Of a stretch of 35,008 nucleotides of DNA, positions 17,469-24,843 are shown in pieces (positions within the stretch are counted from its first letter, which is position 1; every line of letters starts with the position of its first letter). Both the position numbers and the translations under genes were made by a program. The DNA comes from Verrucomicrobium sp. (GTDB lineage: Bacteria > Verrucomicrobiota > Verrucomicrobiia > Limisphaerales > UBA9464): NCBI GenBank assembly GCA_021298285.1, contig JAJTFN010000026.1:14354-49361 (forward strand), written 5' to 3'. Below the pieces are notes generated by a model. It saw only the letters and a list, made by a program, of their open reading frames with translations, did no database searches and was not told the DNA's origin.

Positions 17469-18572
17469 TCAGACGTTGAACTTGAAGACCAGCACGTCGC
17501 CGTCGGCGACCACATACTCCTTGCCCTCCATCCGGTAGAGCCCTTTCTCGCGGGCCGCAGCCACCGATCCGCAGGCCACCAGGTCCTTGTAGGCCACGGT
17601 CTCGGCCTTGATGAATCCCCGCTCGAAGTCGCTGTGGATGACTCCGGCCGCCTTCGGCGCGGTGTCGCCGGCATGGATCGTCCAGGCCCGGACCTCCTTC
17701 TCGCCGGCCGTGAAGTAGGTGCGAAGGCCCAGCAGGTGGTAGGTGGCCCGGATCAGGGAACCCACGCCCGACTCGGCGACCCCGAGGGCCGCCAGGAACT
17801 CCTTGGCCTCGTCCTCCGAGAGATCCACCAGGTCGCTCTCGATCTGCGCGCTGATCACCGTGGCCTCGCAGCTCAGGTGGCTCTTGGCGTACTCGCGCAC
17901 CCTCACCACATGGGGGTTGGTGTCGGCGGTGGCCAGGTCGCCCTCCTTGACGTTGCAGGCGAAGAGGGTGGGCTTGTCGGTCATCAGCCAGAACATCCTC
18001 GAGAGGGCCTTCTCCTCGGTGGTCAGCTCGCAGGTCAGGGCGGGCCTCCCGGCGTCGAGGTGCGGCTTGAGCTTGTTGAGCACGGCCTGCTCGGCCTGGG
18101 CCTCCTTGTCGCCCCGCTTGGCGTCCTTGGCCACCTTGTCGAGGCGCTTGCTCACCGACTCGAGGTCGGCCAGCACCAGCTCGGTGGTGATGGTCTCGAT
18201 GTCCCGCACGGGGTCCACGCTGCCGGCCACGTGGTGGATGTCGGCGTCCTCGAAGCAGCGGACGACCTGCACGATGGCGTCGACCTCGCGGATGTGGCTC
18301 AGGAACTTGTTGCCCAGGCCCTCGCCTGCGCTCGCGCCCTTCACCAGGCCGGCGATGTCCACGAACTCGATGGCCGCCGGGATCACCACGGTGGTCTTGG
18401 CGATCTTCTGCAGGACGGCCAGGCGATCGTCGGGCACGGTGACGATGCCCACGTTGGGGTCGATGGTGCAGAACGGGTAGTTCGCCGCCTGCGCCTTGCG
18501 GGTGCGGGTGACTGCGTTGAAGAGGGTGGACTTGCCCACGTTGGGCAAGCCGACGATGCCGGCCTTGAGCAT
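17469..18572 (-). CDS. ychF: YchF, redox-regulated ATPase of the Obg family
   Basis: A 367-residue universally conserved P-loop NTPase that associates with ribosomes. G1 is GLPNVGKST (8-16), G3 is DIAGL (72-76), and the G4 position reads NVKE (207-210) rather than NKxD, the change that gives YchF its preference for ATP over GTP. A coiled-coil stretch (about 135-175) is inserted in the G domain. The C-terminal TGS domain is clear (FTAGEKEVRAWTIHAGDTAPKAAGVIHSDFERGFIKAE), ending DVLVFKFNV. Length and motif spacing are normal. It lies 94 bp downstream of the UreF-like gene on the same strand. Confidence 0.97.
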   Translation of the reverse strand: MLKAGIVGLPNVGKSTLFNAVTRTRKAQAANYPFCTIDPNVGIVTVPDDRLAVLQKIAKTTVVIPAAIEFVDIAGLVKGASAGEGLGNKFLSHIREVDAIVQVVRCFEDADIHHVAGSVDPVRDIETITTELVLADLESVSKRLDKVAKDAKRGDKEAQAEQAVLNKLKPHLDAGRPALTCELTTEEKALSRMFWLMTDKPTLFACNVKEGDLATADTNPHVVRVREYAKSHLSCEATVISAQIESDLVDLSEDEAKEFLAALGVAESGVGSLIRATYHLLGLRTYFTAGEKEVRAWTIHAGDTAPKAAGVIHSDFERGFIKAETVAYKDLVACGSVAAAREKGLYRMEGKEYVVADGDVLVFKFNV

Positions 18573-18666
18573 AACGAGGTGCGGAGCAAACCCCGGCCGG
18601 GCGCCCCGGGAAAGGGGATTCCGCGGGATTCATGCGCCCGGGTTCGTGCCCGGTTCGCCACCCGGG

Positions 18667-19323
18667 TCAGCTCCGCGACTCGGGCAGTCGCGGCGACCCG
18701 GGACCCACGAAGGCATCCGGAAGCAGCCGCGCCACCGCCTCCGGCAGGGATGCCTCGAGGTGGTCCATCCAGGCGTTCCAGTCGCGCTCGGGGACCTGGG
18801 CGGGCCGGCACCCCTGGGCCAGGCCCCGCAGGAGGGTGCCTGCATAGTGGAGCAGGGCCGGACGGTACGGCAGGTGGAATGCCGCCAGGGCGATGCCGAA
18901 GACGATCGGGTTCCAGCCCTGGGCCCGGCCTTCCTCGACGGCGGCGAGGTAGCGTTGGACGGCCCGCAGGTCCCGGGCGCCCCTGAGGCGGGAAAGCTGC
19001 CGTCGGCCCACCCGGAAGGAGGCCTCGGCCCAGCGACCGGCGCGGCGGCCCGGATAGTCGAGGTCGAGTTGGACCAGATCCCGGTGCCGTCCCAGGCGCG
19101 TGGCCTCGGCCGCCGCGAGGATCACCGGCCAGTCGAGCCCGACGATCACCGCATCCCGATGGGATTCCAGGAAGGCCCGGGCATCGGGCATGGCGGCGGG
19201 TGTCGGCAAACCCAACGGGCGTGCCGGAAGCTCCGGCTCCCAGGTCGCCGCGACCAGGTCGCAGGCGGACAGGGAGTCGGTGTCGCGAGCATCCTGGGGG
19301 ATGTCGGGAATGGCCCGGCTCAT
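18667..19323 (-). CDS. UreF-like all-helical protein (weak similarity)
   Basis: A 218-residue protein, helix-rich and probably cytosolic. The C-terminal half follows the urease accessory protein UreF pattern: ASFRVGRRQLSRLRG, then a stretch ending NPIVFGIALAAFHLPYRPALLHYAGTLLRGLAQGC, comparable with the UreF run that contains P-V-V-F-G and A-A-L-L-A-Y. UreF helps load nickel into urease, yet no ureA-D, ureE or ureG gene is nearby. The first 60 residues do not resemble UreF to my eye. It could be a UreF paralogue with another role or an unrelated helical protein. ATG 19323 is used; an in-frame earlier start exists but the preceding sequence looks like promoter region. Confidence 0.55.
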   Translation of the reverse strand: MSRAIPDIPQDARDTDSLSACDLVAATWEPELPARPLGLPTPAAMPDARAFLESHRDAVIVGLDWPVILAAAEATRLGRHRDLVQLDLDYPGRRAGRWAEASFRVGRRQLSRLRGARDLRAVQRYLAAVEEGRAQGWNPIVFGIALAAFHLPYRPALLHYAGTLLRGLAQGCRPAQVPERDWNAWMDHLEASLPEAVARLLPDAFVGPGSPRLPESRS

Positions 19324-19417
19324 CGGCCGGCGAAGATTAGACCGGTCGGCCGGTTTCTCCAACGCCAGTTCTGCGGTGACAACTCCCAATGGGAACCTCG
19401 CGGGTTCCATTGCCGAA

Positions 19418-19447
19418 TTGAATCCGGCCCGACGCGCGGGTTAGGGT
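19418..19447 (+). promoter_or_regulatory. Possible tRNA-Val promoter
   Basis: TTGAAT (19418-19423), an 18 bp spacer and TAGGGT (19442-19447). The -10 element ends 19 bp before the mature tRNA 5' end, the usual distance. Both boxes are imperfect, so confidence is low. Confidence 0.4.
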
Positions 19448-19466
19448 CGGGATCCAACGGTGGCTG

Positions 19467-19542
19467 GGGCGGTTGGCGCAGCGGTTAGCGCAAATGCTTT
19501 ACACGCATTGGGTCGGGGGTTCGAATCCCTCACCGCCCACCA
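19467..19542 (+). tRNA. tRNA-Val (anticodon TAC)
   Basis: A 76-nt tRNA with genome-encoded CCA. The acceptor stem GGGCGGT (19467-19473) pairs perfectly with ACCGCCC (19532-19538), followed by A-CCA. The anticodon stem AATGC/GCATT (19493-19497 with 19505-19509) encloses loop TTTACAC, so the anticodon is TAC (19500-19502), reading valine GTA/GTG codons. The T arm GGTTCGAATCC is canonical, and the D arm has GGCGCAGCGGTTAGCGC. The PIG-L start codon is only 37 bp after the CCA. Confidence 0.96.
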
Positions 19543-19579
19543 CCCTTCGGCGGCGGTTCCGGTCCACCCATCCCAGCGC

Positions 19580-20419
19580 ATGCGAATCCTCTGCGTCCAT
19601 GCCCACTTCGACGATTTCGAGTTCGTCGCCGCGGGCACCTTCGAGCTGTTCGGCCGCAAGCATGGGCCCGACCTGCGGGCCAAGGTGGTGGTCTGCACGG
19701 ACGGTCGTTCCGGCCACCATCGGCGCACCCCGGAGGAGACCGCCCGGATCCGTCTCGCCGAGCAGGCGGCCTCGGCCGTCATCGGCCGCTACGAGTTCGA
19801 GCGCCTGGCCCGGCCGAACGGGCAGCCGTTCGGCGAGGCGAGGCTGCCCAGCAATGACCTCCTGGCCGCGCTCTGGAAGTCCATCCGCGACTTCGAGCCC
19901 GACTACCTCTTCTGCCCACCTCTCCCGGCCGATCCCCGGGCGGGCGTCCATCCCGACCACATCACCGTGGCCGACGCCGTCCGCCGGGTGGCCTACATGA
20001 TCAATGTCCCCCACGCGTTCGTGGACGACTATCCGGAGGAGGGACGCGGGGAGGCCCGTTGGATCCGCACGCCGGTCATCCTCAACACCTGGGACAGCTA
20101 CATCGGCCAGGGGCCCCAGTCCGTCCCGGACCTCGTCGTCGACGTGGACGACGCCTTCGACCAGATCGTGCGGCAGTCCTGGTGTCACCAGAGCCAGATC
20201 CGCGAATGGTTGCCCTGGGTGGGTCGCCACGGCATCGACCCGGTGGAGACCGTCGAGCAATGGGAGGCGGTGCTGCGGCGACGCTTCCGCGATCAGCGGG
20301 CGGCCCTCGGATGGGGAGACGGGGCGCCGCTCGAGGCGTTCTCGCTGACGTCCTGGGGCCAAACGCCCGACTGGGAACGCTTGGCCCGCGACTTCCCGGC
20401 CTTTCGACGCCCGTCCTGA
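19580..20419 (+). CDS. PIG-L/LmbE-family deacetylase
   Basis: A 279-residue zinc-dependent deacetylase-like protein. The N-terminal metal site reads VHAHFDDFEF (6-15), a variant of the family AHPDDE motif with His and two Asp kept. The second part of the site is HPDHI (124-128). The Rossmann-like core between them (AKVVVCTDG, then EPDYLFCPP) fits. Family members deacetylate N-acetylglucosamine-linked lipids, mycothiol or bacillithiol precursors, and antibiotics; the substrate here is unknown. ATG 19580 is chosen because the open frame further upstream runs through the tRNA-Val gene. The gap to the tRNA is too short for an obvious separate promoter. Confidence 0.85.
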   Translation: MRILCVHAHFDDFEFVAAGTFELFGRKHGPDLRAKVVVCTDGRSGHHRRTPEETARIRLAEQAASAVIGRYEFERLARPNGQPFGEARLPSNDLLAALWKSIRDFEPDYLFCPPLPADPRAGVHPDHITVADAVRRVAYMINVPHAFVDDYPEEGRGEARWIRTPVILNTWDSYIGQGPQSVPDLVVDVDDAFDQIVRQSWCHQSQIREWLPWVGRHGIDPVETVEQWEAVLRRRFRDQRAALGWGDGAPLEAFSLTSWGQTPDWERLARDFPAFRRPS

Positions 20420-20489
20420 TGACGCATCGCAGGGAGCCCCCGGTTTGGCCTCACCACGGGCTGGGCGACTGAAAATCGGGGAAAACAGA

Positions 20490-20518
20490 TTGACACCCTC
20501 CCTCCGACTTCGAAGACT
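20490..20518 (+). promoter_or_regulatory. Possible promoter of the polysaccharide export block
   Basis: A perfect TTGACA (20490-20495) and, after 17 bp, AAGACT (20513-20518), a weak -10. An A-rich stretch (20471-20489) just upstream could act as an UP element. The start codon of the barrel gene is about 60 bp further on, leaving a leader of roughly 50 bases. Confidence 0.42.
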
Positions 20519-20578
20519 CCAGACGTAACCAAGCTCAGCGTTCTCAGGACGAAGGAGCCGTCCAACAACGGATTTCGC

Positions 20579-21841
20579 ATGAAAAACCTCATTCCCAGCG
20601 TGAGCGCCCTTTCCATCGGCGCTGCGAGCCTCGCGGTCACCACTGCCCTCCAAGCCGCCGATGGTGGGTCCAAGCCATGGACGGTGCGAGCTGGTGTCTC
20701 CGGATTCTACAACGACAACGTCTACACCCGCAGCGACCTGCCCAAGGTCGACAGCTTCGGTTTCGAGCTGACCCCGGGCTTCAGCCTCAACCTGCCGGTC
20801 AACGATGGCCAGACGGTGCTGGGCCTGCGCTACGACTACCTGTTGCGCTACTTCGAGAACCGCGAGAAGGCCGTCGACCACAACCACGTCGTCGACGCCA
20901 ACCTCAGCCACAGCTTCAACAGCCGCTTCAAGCTCGACGTCTTCGACAGCTTCGCCCAGGCCCAGGAGCCGCAGCAGCTGGGTCAGGGCGCCGGTGGCGC
21001 CGGCATCCTCTTCCGCGCGGAGGGCACGAACTTCCGCAACATCGCCGGCTTCGACTTCACGTCGCAGCTCGCCGAGAGCTGGAGCGCGGTCACCGGCTTC
21101 CGCAACAACCTCTTCCGCTTCGACAACGACCTGTTCGCCCAGTCGCTGGACCGTGTCGAGTACCTGCCTTCGGTCAACCTGCGCTACCAGCTGGCCCCGA
21201 CCTCCAGCGTCGGCCTCTTCTACCAGTACGGCATCACCGACTACGACGGACCGGGCGTCAACGTGGGCTTCGTTCGCGACGTCAACTCGCACTTCGTCGC
21301 GGCGACCGTCGACCATGATTTCGCCGCGAACCTCACCGGGTCGCTGCGTGGGGGTATCCAGTACAACGACTTCGTCGAGGTGTCCGGCATCCGCGGCCGC
21401 GACGGTGTCTCGCCCTACGTGGACGGCCAGTTGACCTACGGGTTCCTCCCGGGATCCTCGGTCACCCTCGGCGTTCGCCACCAGTTGACCGCGACCGACG
21501 TCGGCATCCTTGGCACCGTGGGCGGCGGCCTGTTCAACGACCCGATCCGCGGCAGCAGCGCCACCTCGGGCCGCATCAGCCTGTCGCACAGCTTCACCCC
21601 GAAGCTGGTGGGCTCGGTCAACGGTCTCTACCAGGCCGGCACCTTCATCGGCGGCGGTCCCAGCATCGATGGCCAGGGCGACGGTTACGCCTCGGCCGAT
21701 GTGACCCTGGCCTACCGGATCACCCAGAACATCTCGACCCGTCTGACCTACGCGCATGACCGCGTGGATTCCGACCTGGTGAACGACCTGCGTGAGTTCG
21801 CCCGCAACCGGGTGTTCTTGGGCGTCAACTTCACCTACTGA
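20579..21841 (+). CDS. Outer-membrane beta-barrel protein of a polysaccharide export cluster
   Basis: A 420-residue protein with a signal peptide (1-26, ending ALQA before ADGG). The rest consists of alternating amphipathic strands with aromatic girdles (VRAGVSGFYNDNVYT, LGLRYDYLLRYFEN, SVGLFYQYGITDYD) and ends in a terminal aromatic (VFLGVNFTY). This is typical of an outer-membrane barrel recognised by the Bam machinery, of the 'putative beta-barrel porin 2' type found next to exopolysaccharide genes. Strand repeats suggest around 16-18 strands by eye. It heads the cluster that includes the Wzz/BY-kinase and short Wza protein, so the likely role is the outer-membrane conduit for a polymer. 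The AAGGAG sequence upstream is about 25 bases from the ATG, too far for normal initiation. Confidence 0.85.
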   Translation: MKNLIPSVSALSIGAASLAVTTALQAADGGSKPWTVRAGVSGFYNDNVYTRSDLPKVDSFGFELTPGFSLNLPVNDGQTVLGLRYDYLLRYFENREKAVDHNHVVDANLSHSFNSRFKLDVFDSFAQAQEPQQLGQGAGGAGILFRAEGTNFRNIAGFDFTSQLAESWSAVTGFRNNLFRFDNDLFAQSLDRVEYLPSVNLRYQLAPTSSVGLFYQYGITDYDGPGVNVGFVRDVNSHFVAATVDHDFAANLTGSLRGGIQYNDFVEVSGIRGRDGVSPYVDGQLTYGFLPGSSVTLGVRHQLTATDVGILGTVGGGLFNDPIRGSSATSGRISLSHSFTPKLVGSVNGLYQAGTFIGGGPSIDGQGDGYASADVTLAYRITQNISTRLTYAHDRVDSDLVNDLREFARNRVFLGVNFTY

Positions 21842-21869
21842 GAGTTTCCAACCCTGGCAACCCTGTCGT

Positions 21870-21908
21870 AGGAGGCTGGAACATCCCTTCTGGCCTCCTC
21901 TTTTTTTT
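21870..21908 (+). terminator. Terminator or attenuator hairpin directly before the BY-kinase start
   Basis: AGGAGGC (21870-21876) pairs perfectly with GCCTCCT (21893-21899) across a 16-base loop, then C and eight T (21901-21908). The kinase ATG begins at 21912, 3 bases after the T run. It is a textbook intrinsic terminator in form, 28 bp after the barrel stop. Full termination would silence the downstream genes unless another promoter exists, so partial read-through is likely. Confidence 0.75.
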
Positions 21909-21911
21909 CAC

Positions 21912-24131
21912 ATGGAAGTTTCGAAGGCACCCCAGTCCACGGATTCCAAGCTCCATTTCCTGGACTACTGGCGGATCATCCGGATCCGAAAGGCGGTCAT
22001 CCTGGCGGTCTTCCTGCTGGTGGTGATCACCACGGCGATCATCACCCAGTTCCAGCCCGAGTCGTACTCGTCGCTGGCCCGGATGAAGGTGGAGAAGGAC
22101 ACGCCGCTGACCCAGTTGATGATGGGCAGCGGGCCGATGACCCCGGCCTTCGACCAGTACTTCCTGCAGACCGAGTTCCAGGTCATCCGCTCCCCCAAGA
22201 TCCTGAATGAGGTGATCAAGGACCTGAAACTGGCCCGCATCTACGCCGAGCGGGACAAGCAGCCAGGTGAGTTGCCCATCCAGGATGCCTACGAGACGCT
22301 CTCCCGCGAGGTCGACATCACCCAGTACCGGAACACGGCCATCATCGAGATCACGGCCTTCAACGAGGATCGGGAACTGGCGGCCCGCATCGCCAACAAG
22401 ATCGCCGAGATCTATGGCAACTACCGCAACAAGAACCGCTCCGGCCGCAGTGACCTCGCGTGGACGGCGCTGACCAACAAGCTTGCCCGGTACGACAAGG
22501 AGGTGTCGGAAGCCCGCGAGAAGATGGACACCCTCCGCATTTCCCTGAAGGTGCCCGAGGACATCGCCGACACCGGGCAAATCCAGGGTCTCTCGGCCCA
22601 GGAACTGGCCCGCAACACCGGCGTCATCCAAGATTACCAGACCCGCATCACCCGCAACAACCGCCTGCTTGAGCAATTGGCCCAACTGAAGGGCGATCAA
22701 CTGCTCAACGCGCTGGTGGTCGCCAATCCCACGGCCGAGCTCAACACGTTGATCGGCGCCAGGAATTTCGCCATGCGCCAGGCCTCGGGACTCAGCCCGG
22801 ATTTCGGGCCCGACCATCCGGAGGTCCTCAAGTGGTCCCTCCAGATCTCCAAGCTCGACCAGCAGCTCGACTCCACCGTCCAGGGCATCCTGAGCGGCAT
22901 GCGCTCCACCCTCGAGGCCGAGAAGGCGGCCATGGAGAACCAGAAGACCTTCCTTCAGGAGGCCATCGAGAAGAACTCCAAGGACACCGAGCGATTCCGC
23001 CCGTACATCGTCGCCCGCAACGACTTCGAGAGCGCCCGCCGCATCCGCGACGGCATCAAGATCCGCGTCGCCCAGGAGGACATCGACCGTGATCTCAGCA
23101 GCACCTCGGCCGTCGAGATCATCAACGAGGCCCTCCCCGGAACCAATCCGGTGCGGCCCAAGAAGGCGGTCAACATCACCATCGGCGTGGTCTTCGGCCT
23201 GATCCTCGGCATCGGCCTGGCGTTCTTCATCGAGTACCTCGACACGTCGGTGAAGACCATCGACGACGTCGAGCAGGCGCTGCAGGCACCGGTGCTCGGC
23301 GTCATCCCGCAGAACGTGGGGGCCCTGATGTCCGAGGGCGCCGACAGCCCCCATGCGGAGGCCTACCGAGAGCTGCGCACCAACGTGCTCTTCTCGCGCA
23401 AGGATCCCAACTGGCGCACCATGACCGTCGTGTCCGGTGGCGCCGGCGAAGGCAAATCCACCACGATCTTCAACCTCGCCACGGTCTTCGCCCAGAACGG
23501 CAGCCGGGTGCTCATCGTCGATTCCGACCTCCGCCGCCCGAGCCTCCACAAGATCCTCAACGTGGCCAACAACGTCGGGCTCACGAACTACCTGCTCAAG
23601 CAGAACCGCCTCGAGGAGGTCATCCAGACCACGCCGGTGCCGTCCCTCGACTTCCTGCCGTCGGGCCGACTCCCGAGCAGTTCCATCGGCATCCTCAACT
23701 CGACGGCCATGAAGGAGTTCGTCGCGGAAGCCAAGAGCCGCTACGACTTCGTGTTCTTCGACTCGCCGCCGATCATGGGCGTGAGCGACGCGTCGGTCCT
23801 GGCCAGCGAGGTGGACATGGCTGTGTTGGTCGTGCAGTACCGCAAGTACCCGCAGCAGATGACCCTCCGGGCCAAGCAGATGGTCGAGAAGGTCGGCGGG
23901 CACCTCCTCGGCGTGGTGTTGAACAACATCAACATCAGCCAGGACAGCTACTACTACTACTACAGCGGTTACTACTACGACTACTACTCCAAGAGCGAGG
24001 ACAGCAAGCCCGAGGGCGAGCGCAAGCTCTCGAAGCGCAAGCGTTCCGAGCCCAAGACCGGAGAGGTGGCCGCGACGGGCATCGAGGTGAAGGCCCCGGA
24101 AATCAAGCCCGGCAAGGAGACCAAGTATTGA
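21912..24131 (+). CDS. Wzz-domain polysaccharide co-polymerase fused to BY-kinase (Wzc-like)
   Basis: A 739-residue inner-membrane tyrosine autokinase controlling chain length and export of a polysaccharide. TM1 is about 28-46 and TM2 about 421-441. Between them lies a long periplasmic domain with coiled coils. RPKK sits just before TM2, as in Wzz proteins. The cytosolic kinase has Walker A GGAGEGKST (K515), Walker A' VLIVDSDLRRP (D537, D539) and Walker B FVFFDSPP (D617). The tail has ten tyrosines in DSYYYYYSGYYYDYYS (678-693), the autophosphorylation cluster, then a charged lysine-rich end. ATG 21912 has no Shine-Dalgarno; the preceding bases are a T tract. The next in-frame Met is well inside the first domain, so this start is preferred. 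Confidence 0.93.
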   Translation: MEVSKAPQSTDSKLHFLDYWRIIRIRKAVILAVFLLVVITTAIITQFQPESYSSLARMKVEKDTPLTQLMMGSGPMTPAFDQYFLQTEFQVIRSPKILNEVIKDLKLARIYAERDKQPGELPIQDAYETLSREVDITQYRNTAIIEITAFNEDRELAARIANKIAEIYGNYRNKNRSGRSDLAWTALTNKLARYDKEVSEAREKMDTLRISLKVPEDIADTGQIQGLSAQELARNTGVIQDYQTRITRNNRLLEQLAQLKGDQLLNALVVANPTAELNTLIGARNFAMRQASGLSPDFGPDHPEVLKWSLQISKLDQQLDSTVQGILSGMRSTLEAEKAAMENQKTFLQEAIEKNSKDTERFRPYIVARNDFESARRIRDGIKIRVAQEDIDRDLSSTSAVEIINEALPGTNPVRPKKAVNITIGVVFGLILGIGLAFFIEYLDTSVKTIDDVEQALQAPVLGVIPQNVGALMSEGADSPHAEAYRELRTNVLFSRKDPNWRTMTVVSGGAGEGKSTTIFNLATVFAQNGSRVLIVDSDLRRPSLHKILNVANNVGLTNYLLKQNRLEEVIQTTPVPSLDFLPSGRLPSSSIGILNSTAMKEFVAEAKSRYDFVFFDSPPIMGVSDASVLASEVDMAVLVVQYRKYPQQMTLRAKQMVEKVGGHLLGVVLNNINISQDSYYYYYSGYYYDYYSKSEDSKPEGERKLSKRKRSEPKTGEVAATGIEVKAPEIKPGKETKY

Positions 24132-24135
24132 GCCG

Positions 24136-24149
24136 CGATCCCGGGATCG
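24136..24149. other. 14 bp perfect palindrome between kinase and export lipoprotein genes
   Basis: CGATCCCGGGATCG lies in the 42 bp gap, 4 bp after the kinase stop. It could be a regulator site or an mRNA hairpin. A second partial CCGGGA half-site follows within 12 bp. Function unknown. Confidence 0.4.
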
Positions 24150-24173
24150 ATAGATTCCGGGAAGCTTTCCATC

Positions 24174-24833
24174 ATGATGCGTCGATTCTTCCAACAGGCC
24201 GTGGCTCCGTGGGTGGTGTTCTTGACGGTGTTCTGGGCGGGTTGCCAGACCGGCTTCGAGACCGCTCCGACCGCCACCTCGGCGTCGGGGACTGCCTCGG
24301 GGGCCTCGGCGGCTTCCTCCGGAACCACCGCGGGCACCAATGAGGTGTTCAGCATCGACCGCATCGCCGTCGGCGACATCATCCGCGTGATGTACGAGGC
24401 GTCGGTCCCGATCGCCCCGTCCGAGATCCAGCTGCCGGAGACCGGGCTCGTCACCATCCACATGGGCGAGCAGGTGCAGGTGGCCGGGCGAATGGCGGCC
24501 GACGTTTCGAAGGAGATCCGGGATCTCTTCACCGTCAAGAAGCAGATGTACAAGCGCCTGTCGGTCAACGTGCTGGTGCTGGGCCGTACGATCTCCGTGG
24601 GTGGCGAGGTCCGGGCGACGGGGTCGTTTCCCTTCGAGGGCGGCATGACCGTTCTCAAGGCGGTCAACCGGGCCGGCGGTTTCACCGAGTACGCCGACCG
24701 GAAAAAGGTGCGCATCACCCGGGTCAACGGCCAGCAGATCACCGTCGACTGCAAGGCCGCGCTGAAGAAGCCCGAACTGGACCTGCCTCTCTACCCCGGC
24801 GACCGCGTCGACGTGATGCGCAGCATCCTCTGA
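24174..24833 (+). CDS. Short Wza-type polysaccharide export (OPX) lipoprotein
   Basis: A 219-residue protein with a lipoprotein signal (FWAGC, acceptor C24), then a Ser/Thr/Ala/Gly-rich linker (about 30-52). The Poly_export domain starts near 58 (IAVGDIIRVMYEASV, PETGLVTIHMGEQVQVAG). One SLBB domain follows (SVGGEVRATGSFPFEGGMTVLKAVNRAGGFTEYADRKKVRITR), ending YPGDRVDVMRSIL. E. coli Wza is about 380 residues, with more periplasmic rings and a C-terminal helix that crosses the outer membrane. Both are absent here, so this protein cannot form the outer pore alone and presumably works with the beta-barrel at 20579. Start may be ATG 24174 or 24177. Confidence 0.9.
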   Translation: MMRRFFQQAVAPWVVFLTVFWAGCQTGFETAPTATSASGTASGASAASSGTTAGTNEVFSIDRIAVGDIIRVMYEASVPIAPSEIQLPETGLVTIHMGEQVQVAGRMAADVSKEIRDLFTVKKQMYKRLSVNVLVLGRTISVGGEVRATGSFPFEGGMTVLKAVNRAGGFTEYADRKKVRITRVNGQQITVDCKAALKKPELDLPLYPGDRVDVMRSIL

Positions 24834-24843
24834 GGGTCTCCGG

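Noticed and set aside
14306-17674. Very long minus-strand open frame of over 1100 codons opposite the RlmI-type gene and htpG
   Set aside because: It is antisense to two clear genes, low-complexity (Leu/Gly/Val/Arg/His-rich) and matches the GC-rich shadow pattern.
19460-19579. Reading frames passing through the tRNA-Val region
   Set aside because: The tRNA structure is complete; the frames are accidental, so the deacetylase start was moved to 19580.
23943-23991. TAC repeats as a phase-variation switch
   Set aside because: The unit is three bases, so slippage cannot shift the frame; only the tyrosine number could change.
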